A stretch of 53,130 nucleotides of DNA, taken from assembly GCA_903930565.1 (NCBI GenBank), contig CAIYZC010000228.1, positions 1 to 53,130 on the forward strand, read 5' to 3'. The notes below the pieces were generated by a model. That model made no database searches. It saw only the letters and a list, made by a program, of their open reading frames with translations, and was not told the origin of the DNA. Source of the stretch: an uncultured Pedosphaera sp. (GTDB lineage Bacteria > Verrucomicrobiota > Verrucomicrobiia > Limisphaerales > Pedosphaeraceae). Of the stretch, positions 34,123-43,861 are shown piece by piece (positions within the stretch are counted from its first letter, which is position 1; the number at the start of each line of letters is the position of its first letter). Made by a program: the position numbers and the translations under genes.

Positions 34123-36273
34123 ATGACCGCCCCCATACTACTGCAAAAAGACGGCCGGCGCGTGATCCTTTGGTTTCGGCTGTGGTTGGCCTGCCGGCAC
34201 TGGATCGTGCCGGGGCTCCTCGCCAGCGCATTGTTCGGCCTGCTCAGCACGCTTTTATGGGGGCTGGACTTCCAAAGCGCGCAAACGGCCCTCGCGATTT
34301 TAGCGGGCGGCGCGACCGCGGTGGGACTGGAATACGGTTGGCACGGTTTGGGGCGCAAGCCCACGCCGGTCGGGAGTTGGCGGCGGCGGGCCGTCGGGGC
34401 GGGATTGATGGGAGGCTTGATCACCCAGCTACTCCTGCAATATCGCGGCGACGTATGGGTCGAGGAATGTTGGCTAACCCTGGGATGGGTGCCCGGCGTG
34501 GGAACTTGGTTGGGGCTATTACCCTCGGTGATTTACCGGCTCGTGGCGGCCTGGCGGCTCCCCATCGCGGAGTTGCCTGCAACGGACACGGCTCCCGCGG
34601 CGTTCCGCCAAGTGGAAGCGCTGGCCACTTGGTTGATCGGATGGCGCCACCTCCGGCGCAACACTATTCTCCTGGTCGGAGTGGTTTCGGCCGTGGCCTT
34701 GTCGTACGCGGTGGTAAATTGGCGGGCACACGCCGCGTGGACTCGCTACGAACAGCAACTCGCGGCCCAAGGTGAGTTCACGCGGTTGAACCACTTCATT
34801 CCCCCACCGGTGACGGACGACCAAAACTTCGCCATGACCCCGTTGTTGCGTCCTTTGTTGGATTACACCTTAAAGGATGACGGGTCCAAGGTCGGACCGG
34901 CTTGGCATCCGGGAGACGGCGCCGGCTTCGAACGGGTCCGCGCCATTAATTTGAGTCCCCCGCCAACGCCCATCACGCCGGCGCCGGATGGTTGGGATTT
35001 GCAACGCTGGCGGCAGGGAGCGCGGTTGAACCTGACCGCCTGGCAGCAATACTTCCGTGCCGAGCCGCCCTCCCCGGCGCCAACCAAACGGCAAGCGAAC
35101 GGCGGTTTCCCCCCGGCGGCCTTCGTAACCAATCCATGGCCCCACACCGCGCAAGCGCAGGTCCCGGCGGCGGACATTCTCATGGCGCTGGGCAAGTTCG
35201 CGCCCGAATTGGCGGAACTGCGCGCGGCGGCCCGGCGGCCGGCGGCTCGGTTTCCCGTGCATTACGAGGAAGGGGAAACCACATTGTTGCCGCATCTGGG
35301 CGTTTTGGCCCAGATCGGCCAAGTTTTGGCACTTCAGGGTGTGGCGGAATTGGAGCTCGGACAAAATAACGAGGCGTTGGCGGATTTTGAACTGGGATTG
35401 CACTTGGCGGACGCCTTGAAAACGGAGGCGATCACCCGCTCCCAAGTCCAACGCTTGCGCCTCCTGAGTTTGGCGTTGCAGCCGGTCTATGAGGGTTTGG
35501 CGGCACATCGCTGGAGCGAAGCGGAACTGCGAAGGTTGGAAGCCGATTTGGGCGCGTTCGATCTCTTGCAGGATTACGGCCGGGCGGTGCGGATCGAAGC
35601 GGCGGCCTTCAATGCTTTGGTGGACGAGTGCCTCGCCGACACTGCGCGATTAGAGGAATTTGTGGATCTGCCGCGGGGTAAACTGAACGACTCGGTGCGG
35701 GAACAAGAAGACCGGGACCGCGCCTGGTTGGCCCCTTGGCTCCCGGCGGGCCTGCTGGAGCAGAACAAACTGCTCGCCACCCGCACCTATTACGAACAAA
35801 TCCTACCGCTGATTGATCCCAAAGCCCGATGCGCCGATCCCGACCGGGCGCAACCCATCCAAATGGCTTTCCTTGCCACCGGCAAATGGAACAATCTGCT
35901 CGGACGCGCCCGGAGCGGGTGCGTGGTCTTCCCCGCCCGTTTCGCCCACGCCCAAACCGATTTGGACCTCGCGCGCCTCGCCTGCGCGTTGGAGCGCCAT
36001 TGGCGCGCCGAAGGCAAGTATCCCACCGCCCTCGCCGAACTCGTGCCCCACTACCTCGCCTCGATCCCCGCGGACATCTTCACCGGCGACTCGTTGCATT
36101 ACCACCTGACTCCGGGCGGCCGGTTCGTCCTCTACTCGGTCGGCTGGGACCAGATAGACGGAGGGGGCGAATTGCCGCGCACTTCCTACCTTTCCCAATA
36201 CGGGGAACCCTCCCGACGCGAAAGCGATCGCCAAGAGGCCGGCGACTGGGTTTGGCGCTATCCCGAACTGTGA
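34123..36273 (+). CDS. Large membrane-anchored protein of unknown function
   Basis: The 716-residue protein has about five N-terminal membrane helices (roughly 30-47, 58-74, 90-106, 118-145 and 185-203). A large soluble part follows, with a long helical section (about 370-560, including LQGVAELELGQNNEALADFELGLHLADALK, which resembles one TPR). The C-terminal 80 residues (YPTALAELVPHYLASIPADIFTGDSLHYHL...GRFVLYSVGWDQIDGGG) resemble the globular tail of type II secretion pseudopilin-like proteins. No catalytic motif or named family was recognised. It is a single gene, convergent with the FG-GAP gene across a terminator hairpin. Confidence 0.7.
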   Translation: MTAPILLQKDGRRVILWFRLWLACRHWIVPGLLASALFGLLSTLLWGLDFQSAQTALAILAGGATAVGLEYGWHGLGRKPTPVGSWRRRAVGAGLMGGLITQLLLQYRGDVWVEECWLTLGWVPGVGTWLGLLPSVIYRLVAAWRLPIAELPATDTAPAAFRQVEALATWLIGWRHLRRNTILLVGVVSAVALSYAVVNWRAHAAWTRYEQQLAAQGEFTRLNHFIPPPVTDDQNFAMTPLLRPLLDYTLKDDGSKVGPAWHPGDGAGFERVRAINLSPPPTPITPAPDGWDLQRWRQGARLNLTAWQQYFRAEPPSPAPTKRQANGGFPPAAFVTNPWPHTAQAQVPAADILMALGKFAPELAELRAAARRPAARFPVHYEEGETTLLPHLGVLAQIGQVLALQGVAELELGQNNEALADFELGLHLADALKTEAITRSQVQRLRLLSLALQPVYEGLAAHRWSEAELRRLEADLGAFDLLQDYGRAVRIEAAAFNALVDECLADTARLEEFVDLPRGKLNDSVREQEDRDRAWLAPWLPAGLLEQNKLLATRTYYEQILPLIDPKARCADPDRAQPIQMAFLATGKWNNLLGRARSGCVVFPARFAHAQTDLDLARLACALERHWRAEGKYPTALAELVPHYLASIPADIFTGDSLHYHLTPGGRFVLYSVGWDQIDGGGELPRTSYLSQYGEPSRRESDRQEAGDWVWRYPEL

Positions 36274-36396
36274 ATGGGGCCGACGTAAGGTTGGGGATGG
36301 AAGAGAATGTCCCATGCCTCCTTGCGCGGGGGTCAATTGAGCCCAGGTGGTGGGAAACGGCACGGCGCAATTCGAGAAGATCTCGCCCGGGTGGGG

Positions 36397-36432
36397 ATCC
36401 TGGTGCCGGCCGTGGGTCGGCACCAGGATTTT
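36397..36432. terminator. Bidirectional hairpin terminator
   Basis: Perfect 12-bp arms (36397-36408 and 36418-36429) enclose a 9-nt loop, followed by TTT on the plus strand. It lies between the convergent genes ending at 36273 and 36445. Confidence 0.65.
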
Positions 36433-36444
36433 AGAGCACCCACT

Positions 36445-37755
36445 TTATTTCCCCGGCAGGGGCTTCGGCTGGGCGGCTTGGTATTCGGCGGGGGTGACCT
36501 GCTTGGTTTCGTGCAGGAAGACGAAGGCGCCTTTTTTGTTGCCCATGACCACGTCGGGGTACTTCGGGTTTTGGATGTTGCCGGCGAGGATTTGCGTGCC
36601 GATGCCGCTGTTGTTGTCGATCAGGTTCGGGATGAAATCCACACCGCCTTTGCCGTCGCGGACGATTTTGAACCAATAGAGCACCGCGGGGGCGTTGGGA
36701 TCGACGTCGCCGTGGGCGCCGTGGGCCCAGAAACGTTTGCCGGTGACGATGTCCTTGATGCCGTCGCCATCCATGTCGATGAGGTCAATGGCGTGCAACT
36801 GGCCGAAGGCCACCCCGTAGCGGTTTTCGCCGGGCTCCTTGTTCATGATGAGGTGCTGCTTGAAGCCGATGCCGCCGTTTTCGCTCACTTGCTCATACCA
36901 CGCCAGACCGAACCCGTGGGCGGCGAGACTGGTGATGACGTCGTTCTTGCCGTCGCCGTTCACATCATAGACCCACATGTGCGCGCCGCCGGTGCCGAAG
37001 TCGGTCTTGTGGTATTTCCAGACGGGGTCGCCGGCGAGGGAGGCGGGTTGTTCCCACCAGCCGCCGTGCTCCAAAATATCCATTTTCCCGTCGCCGTTCA
37101 CGTCGCCGACGCCGAGACCATGAGTGAAGCGCTGCCAGTCGCCCTTGGGGGAGATGGGATGGAAGGTCCAAGGTTTCTCGGGGTGCGCCCAGTCGGCAGT
37201 GGCGTAGCCGAAGTAGCCGCCCGAATTGCAAACGATGTCGGGCTTGCCGTCGCCATTGATGTCCGCGAACCAAGGGGATTCGTTGTCCACCACATTGAAC
37301 ACCTGGTGGCGCTGCCAGTGGCCCTCGCGGCCGCGGGGGTTTTCGTACCAGGAGGCGTCCAGGCCGGGGAACCCGTAAATCATGATGTCCGTCCAACCGT
37401 CGCCATTGAAGTCGTAGGCGAACATGAAGAAGTTGTCGGAGTACTTGTTCTCGACCCCCAAACCGCCCTCGAAACCCTCGATTTTTTCCTCCGTGCCGTC
37501 CGCCTTCTTGCGGGTGAAGGTTTGGACGGCGGGGTAGAACTCGTGGCGTTTGGTGAAGTCGGGGCCTTCGTACCAGAAAGGACCGGCGGCGACGTCCATT
37601 TTGCCGTCGTGGTTGAAGTCGCCGAAAGTGGCGCCTTCGCTCCAGAACTTGTCCGTGAGTTGAATCTTTTTAAAGGAGTGGAGGATGTTGCCATCCTGGG
37701 CCACCGCGGTCGCCGCGGCGGTCAGCAGGGCGAGCGTAAGAGGTAGTGTGCGCAT
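36445..37755 (-). CDS. Secreted FG-GAP/VCBS repeat protein
   Basis: The 436-residue protein has a signal peptide (about 1-19, ending TAVAQ). At least five calcium-binding loops follow (DFNHDGKMD, DFNGDGWTD, DINGDGKPD, DVNGDGKMD, DVNGDGKND, DMDGDGIKD), spaced as in FG-GAP/VCBS beta-propellers. This indicates an exported propeller with bound calcium, typically a binding or adhesion scaffold. No enzymatic domain is attached. It is transcribed away from the terminator at its 3' side. Confidence 0.88.
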   Translation of the reverse strand: MRTLPLTLALLTAAATAVAQDGNILHSFKKIQLTDKFWSEGATFGDFNHDGKMDVAAGPFWYEGPDFTKRHEFYPAVQTFTRKKADGTEEKIEGFEGGLGVENKYSDNFFMFAYDFNGDGWTDIMIYGFPGLDASWYENPRGREGHWQRHQVFNVVDNESPWFADINGDGKPDIVCNSGGYFGYATADWAHPEKPWTFHPISPKGDWQRFTHGLGVGDVNGDGKMDILEHGGWWEQPASLAGDPVWKYHKTDFGTGGAHMWVYDVNGDGKNDVITSLAAHGFGLAWYEQVSENGGIGFKQHLIMNKEPGENRYGVAFGQLHAIDLIDMDGDGIKDIVTGKRFWAHGAHGDVDPNAPAVLYWFKIVRDGKGGVDFIPNLIDNNSGIGTQILAGNIQNPKYPDVVMGNKKGAFVFLHETKQVTPAEYQAAQPKPLPGK

Positions 37756-38087
37756 GGACCATTGGTCCCACTTTTACCCCGCGCGGTCAACTGGGAAAGG
37801 GGGGGAGGACGAACGGCAAGATTTGGGGATTTTGGCCAGTGGTACATCTGCGAGGTGCCGGGGAAACTTAAGCGCTACCCACCAGGCATGGGTCAGCGGC
37901 TGGAACGGCGGGTTCGGCTCACCGGGACGGCATGGTTCACACCGGTTCATTCTGTGTGCGCCACAAAGCGGTGCTTCACTTCGTTCACACCGCACTCCAA
38001 GACCTCGCGGTCGTCCGAGCCCGCAGAGTGGTGGCGCACCGGTCGCGGATGCGTGGAACGGCTGGTCGCGAGCGTTAGTAGCGGCGC
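37756..38087. other. Intergenic region, no gene seen
   Basis: This 332-bp gap upstream of the FG-GAP gene holds short frames without family resemblance. Repeated words such as CACACCG and GCACCGG suggest a decayed dispersed repeat. No clear promoter was identified. Confidence 0.4.
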
Positions 38088-39122
38088 CTATTTACCCAGC
38101 CACTTTTCCCAGTTCTTGGCGAAGGCGTCCACGTTCTCGCGGGTCACGGGGGTGAGGGGGCTGTTTTCGACGGGGGCGGCGGGGTTTTTCCCCAAGTGGA
38201 GTTTTTCCACGAGCCGGGCGACGGCGTTGTAACCGTAGCCGTAAACATCCTGCGAGAGGAGCAATTGCACGTGGCCGCTGCGGACGTAGGCCAACTCCGG
38301 CGGCAGGGCGTCCACGGAAACGCAAGAAACGGTGCCGGGCGGCCAGCGCAAAGCGCGGTCGGTGAAAAGCGGCCAACCGCCGAGCAGACCCCAGCCGGTG
38401 ATTTCGGGGTGGGCCTGCATGACCTGTTCGATCTTCGCGACGGCGTCCTGCGGGGTTTCCTTGTGGTAATACACATCCAGGAGCTTGATCCCGGGATACC
38501 CTTTGGCGGCCTGGCGGAAGCCGGCGGCGCGTTGTTGGAGGTTGGCGGCGTTGGGGTTGCCGTCGATGGCGGCGACCACGCCGCGGCCGTGGAGCAGCTT
38601 GGCCAGTTCCAGGAAGGTTTGTTCACCGCATTTGAAATCATCCACGCCGAGGGCGAGGAAGCGACGGCTGGCGGGCGCGTCGCCGGAGAAGGTGAGCACG
38701 GGCACGCCACGGCCCACGGCGCGGTCGATGGCGTCGTTGAGCTTTTTGGCGTCGGAGCAGGACAGGATGACGCCATCCACGCCGCCGAGGACCAATTGTT
38801 CCAGGTAATCCGCCTGTTTCTGACCGTCCTCTTCATTGGGGGTGCGCCAATCGATTTTGATGGTGAGGCCGTATTGCACGCCGAGTTCACGGGCGGCGGC
38901 GTTGGCGCCGGCCCGGGCGGCCTCGAAGAATTGGTTGCCCTGGGACTTGGCGATCATGCCGAAGGTGTAGCTTTTCTTCCCCTCCACGGGGGCGGCCGGG
39001 GTGGAAGCGATCAGCAGCGTCAACAGGCCGGGCACGAGCACGCACCAAGCGGCCAAGCGGCGGGCCAATGATCCACCCGCGAAAGCGGGCCGGCGGCAAA
39101 CGGAAGCAGGGTGAGCGGGCAT
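38088..39122 (-). CDS. Periplasmic sugar-binding protein, RbsB type
   Basis: The 344-residue protein has a signal peptide (about 1-40; the hydrophobic part LVPGLLTLLIASTPAAP) and a type I periplasmic-binding fold: FGMIAKSQGNQFFEAARAGANAAARELG, GVDGVILSCSDAKKLNDAIDRAVGRGVPVLTFSGDAP and AAIDGNPNAANLQQRAAGF. This is the Peripla_BP_4 family that delivers ribose-type sugars or autoinducer-2 to ABC importers. No cognate permease or ATPase is in the window. It is divergent from a sensor kinase gene, so a sensing role is possible. Confidence 0.85.
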   Translation of the reverse strand: MPAHPASVCRRPAFAGGSLARRLAAWCVLVPGLLTLLIASTPAAPVEGKKSYTFGMIAKSQGNQFFEAARAGANAAARELGVQYGLTIKIDWRTPNEEDGQKQADYLEQLVLGGVDGVILSCSDAKKLNDAIDRAVGRGVPVLTFSGDAPASRRFLALGVDDFKCGEQTFLELAKLLHGRGVVAAIDGNPNAANLQQRAAGFRQAAKGYPGIKLLDVYYHKETPQDAVAKIEQVMQAHPEITGWGLLGGWPLFTDRALRWPPGTVSCVSVDALPPELAYVRSGHVQLLLSQDVYGYGYNAVARLVEKLHLGKNPAAPVENSPLTPVTRENVDAFAKNWEKWLGK

Positions 39123-39282
39123 GGGGCAACGGTAACCGGCCGGGCCGGGGAGACAAGGAAAATGCGGGGAATGCCGATGACCGGAGGGCGTGAAATCGGA
39201 TTGGCAGCTGGCGGCGGGTGCGCCACATTGACCGTGCCTGCCCCGGTCGGGAAACCCAAAGTATCCGGGGACGGCGCCAACA

Positions 39283-40587
39283 ATGCCGCCCAAGTCCAAT
39301 TTTTTTGACAAACTGCTCGGCCGCCTCGGGCGGTTGGACGCGGAGGGCCTGCACAACGTGGTCCACCGCCTGGCCAGCGAGCGCAGCTTTCTGGAAACCC
39401 TGTTCAACACGATCGAGGACGGCGTGTTGGTGGCCGATTTGCGGGGGCGGATCCTTTATTACAACCGCGCCGTAACCCAATTGATCGGCGTGCCGGAGGC
39501 GGAGCCGGACAACCAGATGATCACGGATTACCTGCCGGAGCTGGACTGGCCGCAATTGTGCCGCCCGGTGAAAGGCGGCGGGGAACGGATCGTGCGACGG
39601 GAGCTGGAGGTCACTTATCCGCGGCCGCGGTTCCTGCGCCTGTACGCGGCCCCGTTGGAGCATGAAGCGGGCGGGGGCCCGGGCGTGGCGTTGATCCTGC
39701 ACGACGCCACGGAGGCGCGGGAAAAGACCTTCGCGGCGATTGAGAGCGAACGCGTCCAAGCCCTGACCCTCCTGGCGGCCAGCGTGGCGCATGAACTCGG
39801 CAACCCGCTCAACGCGCTGCACATCCACCTGCAACTGATGGAACGTGAGGTGCGCAAACTGCGCGGCGCGACGGGGGTGCTCACCGCCCCGACGGCGGGT
39901 TCGCCGGCCGGCCGCGGAGGAGCCCGCCGCGGCGGGGCGGGCGCCCCGGCGCCCACGGCCTCGGCCGCCCCCGATTACGGCGCGATCGCGGACAAGTTGG
40001 ACAATTACCTGGCGGTGGCGCGCGGCGAGATCGACCGTTTGGATTATATCATCACTGAATTCCTGCAAGCCATGCGGCCGACCCCGCCGCAATTGAAGGC
40101 GGGATCGCTGAACGACGTGGTGGCGCGCACGCTGGCCCTGCTCCGGCCGGAACTGGACAACCGGAATTTGGTGGTGCGGGAGCGGCTGGCGCGGCACCTG
40201 CCTTCCGCCCCGATGGACCAGGCGCAGTTGCAACAGGTGCTGGTCAACCTGATCAAGAACGCGATGCAGGCCATGACCCGGGGGGGCACGCTCACGTTGT
40301 GCACGGGCGAAGGGACGGACGGCGTGTGGGTGAGCGTCGAAGACACGGGGAACGGGATTCCGCAGGAGCAGATCAACCGGATTTTCGAACCGTTCTACAC
40401 CACCAAGGAAAAGGGCAGCGGGCTGGGGCTGATGATTGTGCAGCGGATCATCCGGGCGCACGGCGGCCGGATCGAGCTGGAAAGCCATGTCGGCCGGGGG
40501 ACGACCTTCCGGGTGTGGTTGCCGCAGCGTCGGTTGCTGGCGGCTTCGCCGCCCCCCGCGTCCGCGGCGGATGAACCGGCGGCTTGA
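39283..40587 (+). CDS. PAS sensor histidine kinase, NtrB-like
   Basis: The 434-residue cytoplasmic kinase has no membrane helix. A PAS domain (about 35-145; LFNTIEDGVLVADLRGRILYYNRA) precedes an H-box SVAHELGNPLNALH with phospho-acceptor His170. An Ala/Gly/Pro-rich insert at about 205-230 splits the dimerisation hairpin. The ATPase domain has N (LVNLIKNAMQAM), G1 (VEDTGNGIP), F (IFEPFYTTK) and G2 (GSGLGLMIV) boxes, all intact. It lies 69 bp before the NtrC-type regulator and is its likely partner. The signal is unknown. Confidence 0.9.
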   Translation: MPPKSNFFDKLLGRLGRLDAEGLHNVVHRLASERSFLETLFNTIEDGVLVADLRGRILYYNRAVTQLIGVPEAEPDNQMITDYLPELDWPQLCRPVKGGGERIVRRELEVTYPRPRFLRLYAAPLEHEAGGGPGVALILHDATEAREKTFAAIESERVQALTLLAASVAHELGNPLNALHIHLQLMEREVRKLRGATGVLTAPTAGSPAGRGGARRGGAGAPAPTASAAPDYGAIADKLDNYLAVARGEIDRLDYIITEFLQAMRPTPPQLKAGSLNDVVARTLALLRPELDNRNLVVRERLARHLPSAPMDQAQLQQVLVNLIKNAMQAMTRGGTLTLCTGEGTDGVWVSVEDTGNGIPQEQINRIFEPFYTTKEKGSGLGLMIVQRIIRAHGGRIELESHVGRGTTFRVWLPQRRLLAASPPPASAADEPAA

Positions 40588-40656
40588 GCGCGCCCAAATT
40601 ATCCTCCCGCAAGGGGCGGTTTGCGGTTAACTTGCCGGGGTCGGGAATGGCGGGTT

Positions 40657-42036
40657 ATGACGGACAAACCAATGTTATTGATCGTGGACGACGAGAAGCC
40701 GACGCGCGAAGGCCTGCGCGCGGCGCTCGAGGAGCACTACGATGTGTACGTGGCGGATGACGCCGCCGCGGCCCAAGGGCTGCTGGAGCGGGAGCCCTTC
40801 GCGGTGCTGCTCACCGATTTCCGGCTCCCCAAAGAGGACGGGATGCAATTGATCCGCCGCGCCAAAGCCCTGCCCCACCCGCCCGTGTGCATTCTGATGA
40901 CGGCCTACGGCTCGGAGGAGCTCGCGGTGGAGGCGATGAAGCAGGGGGCGGACGATTACATCGCCAAGGGCCGGCTGCAAATCGACGAATTGGAACTGCG
41001 CATCGCGCGGTCGCTGCGCCGGCAGAACCTGGAAGTCGAAAACACGACCCTCCGGCATCAGCTCGACGAGAAGTTCGGCCTGGGCAACATCATCGGCAAT
41101 TCGCCGGCCATGGCCGAGGTGTTCGACACCGTCCGGCAGGTGGCGCCGCAGCCGGTCACGGTGCTGCTCCAAGGCGAGAGCGGCACGGGCAAGGAATTGG
41201 TGGCCCGCGCCATTCATCAATTGAGCCCGCGCCAGCGCCAGCCGCTGGTGGCGGTGCACTGCGCGGCGCTCACGCCGACGCTCCTGGAGAGCGAACTGTT
41301 CGGGCATGAAAAGGGCGCCTTCACGGGCGCCACGGAACGGCGGATCGGGCGGTTCGAACAGGCGCAGGGGGGGACGTTGTTTTTGGACGAGATCGGGGAG
41401 ATCGACGCCACGATCCAGGTCAAATTGCTCCGCTTCCTCGGCGAGCGGGCGTTCGAGCGGGTGGGCTCCAACAAGACCCTCACGGCGGATGTGCGGTTGA
41501 TCGCGGCCACGAATAAGAACCTGGAGGAAATGGTGGCCGCGGGCACGTTTCGGGAGGATTTGTTCTACCGGCTGCGGGGCGTGGAATTGTGGCTGCCGCC
41601 GCTGCGGGAGCGCGGCGAGGATGTCGCCCTGCTGGCCCACCGGTTTTTGCGGGAATTCGCAAAGGCGATGGGCAAGGACGTGCGGGACTTCACCGCCGAA
41701 GCCCAGACGGCCCTGCTGCACCACCGCTGGCCGGGCAATGTCCGGGAACTGCGCGCCGCGATTGAGCGGGCGGTGGTGATGTGCCGCGGCGACCGGGTGA
41801 CGGTGCGCGACCTGCCCAAATCGGTCAGCGCCGACGCCGGGCGCCCGGGCAAAAATGGCGCGAGTCCGACGGCGATCGCGGGGAGCGGCACGGTGCGCGA
41901 CGCGGAAAAGCTTTTGATCATGCGGGCGCTGAAAGACTGCGACGGCTCCCGGACGGAGGCGGCGGACAAGCTCGGCATGAGCCGGCGCACGCTCCACCGC
42001 AAACTGCACCAATACCAACTGGAAGACTTCCGCTAA
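40657..42036 (+). CDS. NtrC-type sigma-54-dependent response regulator
   Basis: The 459-residue protein has a receiver domain with acidic pocket DDE (11-13), phosphorylation site Asp54 (LLTDFRLP) and Lys104. The AAA+ domain has Walker A GESGTGKE (173-180), the sigma-54 contact loop GAFTGA (220-225), GGTLFLDEIGEI and the R-finger region. A Fis-type helix-turn-helix (SRTEAADKLGMSRRTLHRKL) lies at the C-terminus. It should activate sigma-54 promoters when phosphorylated by the upstream kinase. A TTG upstream (40621) would add 12 residues. It is 3 bp ahead of the glycosyltransferase gene, pointing to co-transcription. Confidence 0.95.
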   Translation: MTDKPMLLIVDDEKPTREGLRAALEEHYDVYVADDAAAAQGLLEREPFAVLLTDFRLPKEDGMQLIRRAKALPHPPVCILMTAYGSEELAVEAMKQGADDYIAKGRLQIDELELRIARSLRRQNLEVENTTLRHQLDEKFGLGNIIGNSPAMAEVFDTVRQVAPQPVTVLLQGESGTGKELVARAIHQLSPRQRQPLVAVHCAALTPTLLESELFGHEKGAFTGATERRIGRFEQAQGGTLFLDEIGEIDATIQVKLLRFLGERAFERVGSNKTLTADVRLIAATNKNLEEMVAAGTFREDLFYRLRGVELWLPPLRERGEDVALLAHRFLREFAKAMGKDVRDFTAEAQTALLHHRWPGNVRELRAAIERAVVMCRGDRVTVRDLPKSVSADAGRPGKNGASPTAIAGSGTVRDAEKLLIMRALKDCDGSRTEAADKLGMSRRTLHRKLHQYQLEDFR

Positions 42037-42039
42037 ACC

Positions 42040-43845
42040 ATGATTCACATCCAAGATTGGGTCCACCGGCTCGAAGAGGGCGGCGGCCTGCGGCTCCTGC
42101 GGCCGGTGCTGCTCGGGCTCGTGCTGTTGGGGATTGTGGTAAGCTACAATTTGCGCGGCTTCCACGACCTGTCGAACCCGGAGGCGATGGACGCGGCGCA
42201 AGTGGCGCGGAACGTGGCCCAGCACCGGGGATTCTCCACCCTGTTCATCCGGCCTTTCAGCGTTTACCTGCTGCAACACGCCGCCGAGGACCGTCTCGGG
42301 CCGACGCCCGCGGGCGACACCACGGACCGGGCGCAAGTGCGCGGCCTCCATCCCGACCTGGCCAACCCCCCGCTTTACCCGCTGCTCCTGGCGGGGTGGA
42401 TGAAAATCACCCCTGCCGACTACGCCGTCCATCCCGGCCGCTCCATTTGGAACCGGGGCGGGAGTTTCTGGGTGTATCCGCCGGATTTTTTCCTGAGTTT
42501 GTTCAACCAAGCTTTGCTCTTTTTGGCGGCCGGGTTGGTTTTCCGGCTGGCCCGGCGGTTGTTTGACGCGCCCGTGGCGTGGACCTCGGCCGCCCTGTTC
42601 CTGGGCACGGACCTCTTTTGGCGGTTCGCGATCTCGGGCCTGCCCACGCTGCTGCTCATCGTGATCTTCCTGCTCTTGGTGGGCTGTTTGGCGTCCCTGG
42701 AAACCGGGGCGCGGGACAATGCGTCGTTCGGCCGGTTGGCCGCCTTGGCGGCGGCCACGGGCCTGCTGGCCGGATTGGGCGCGCTGACGCGGTATTCCTT
42801 CCTGTGCCTCGTGCCGCCGGTGCTCGCGTTCGTGGTCTTGTGCGTGCCCCGGCAACGCTCCCTGCTCTGCGCGATCGTGCTCCTGGTGGGTGGGGCGGTG
42901 ATCACCCCCTGGCTGTGGCGCAATTACCACCTCAGCCACACGCTCTTCGGCACCGCGGGCTTCGCGCCAATTGAGATGACCCCGCAGTTTGTCGAGTTCC
43001 GCCTGCAACGCTCCCTCAAGCCGGTCATCAGCAGTTGGGACGGCTACCAAGTCTGGTTCAAGACGCTCAAGAACACCCGGGCGCTCCTCCAGGACGAGCT
43101 CCCGCGGCTCGGCGGGAACTGGGTGATCGCGTTCTTTTTCGCCGGACTGATGATCCGCTTCAACAATCCGAAGCTCAACCGGCTGCGTTGGTTCGTCGCC
43201 GGTTGCCTGCCGCTGCTGGTGTTCAGCCAGGCCATGGGCCGGACCCAGATCAGTGAAGCCTCCCCGGTGCTCAACGGGGAAAACCTGCTCATCCTGGTCA
43301 TGCCCTTGATCATCATTTTTGGCGTGGCGGTTTTTTACGTCTTGATGGACCAAATGGTCCTGCAGCACCCCGCTTTCCGGGTCATGCTCATCGGCGTGTT
43401 CTGCACGGTGACGTGCCTGCCCATGATTTTGACGTTTTTCGCGGATCGAACCATGGCGCCGGCCTATCCACCCTACTATCCCCCGACGATTCAAGGCGTG
43501 GCCAACTGGATGCACGAGGATGAGTTGATGATGAGCGACATCCCGTGGGCCGTGGCCTGGTACGGCAAACGGCAATGCATCTGGACCACCCTCAACACGC
43601 AGGAGGATTTCTTCGCGGTATACGACTACATCAAACCGGTGCGGGCCCTGTACCTGACCCCGGAGACCTTGGACAGCCGATTCCTGAGCCAATGGGTGCG
43701 GGCCAGCGAGCACAGTTGGGGCACGTTCATCTTGGAAACCGTAAATCGTCAGCAAATCCCGGCGAATTTCCCCCTGCGCCAGGCGCCCAGCGGTTTCCTG
43801 CCCGAACAATTCTTCCTCACCGACCGCGAGCGGTGGAAGCAATAG
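42040..43845 (+). CDS. Membrane glycosyltransferase, PMT/ArnT-like (GT39/83 type)
   Basis: The 601-residue protein has about 10-12 hydrophobic helices and an acidic first periplasmic loop after helix 1 (NPEAMDAAQVARN), the position where ArnT/PMT enzymes carry catalytic acidic residues. A second conserved-type segment HPDLANPPLYPLLLAGWM follows. The C-terminal 150 residues are soluble. Such enzymes transfer sugars from polyprenyl-phosphate donors to lipid or protein acceptors. The precise acceptor is unknown. It is 3 bp after the regulator and 16 bp before the fucosidase gene. Confidence 0.78.
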   Translation: MIHIQDWVHRLEEGGGLRLLRPVLLGLVLLGIVVSYNLRGFHDLSNPEAMDAAQVARNVAQHRGFSTLFIRPFSVYLLQHAAEDRLGPTPAGDTTDRAQVRGLHPDLANPPLYPLLLAGWMKITPADYAVHPGRSIWNRGGSFWVYPPDFFLSLFNQALLFLAAGLVFRLARRLFDAPVAWTSAALFLGTDLFWRFAISGLPTLLLIVIFLLLVGCLASLETGARDNASFGRLAALAAATGLLAGLGALTRYSFLCLVPPVLAFVVLCVPRQRSLLCAIVLLVGGAVITPWLWRNYHLSHTLFGTAGFAPIEMTPQFVEFRLQRSLKPVISSWDGYQVWFKTLKNTRALLQDELPRLGGNWVIAFFFAGLMIRFNNPKLNRLRWFVAGCLPLLVFSQAMGRTQISEASPVLNGENLLILVMPLIIIFGVAVFYVLMDQMVLQHPAFRVMLIGVFCTVTCLPMILTFFADRTMAPAYPPYYPPTIQGVANWMHEDELMMSDIPWAVAWYGKRQCIWTTLNTQEDFFAVYDYIKPVRALYLTPETLDSRFLSQWVRASEHSWGTFILETVNRQQIPANFPLRQAPSGFLPEQFFLTDRERWKQ

Positions 43846-43861
43846 CCCGACCCGCTCCAAC

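Noticed and set aside
39123-39282. TGGCAG followed by GGTGC as a sigma-54 promoter
   Set aside because: The distance between GG and GC does not fit the required -24/-12 spacing.
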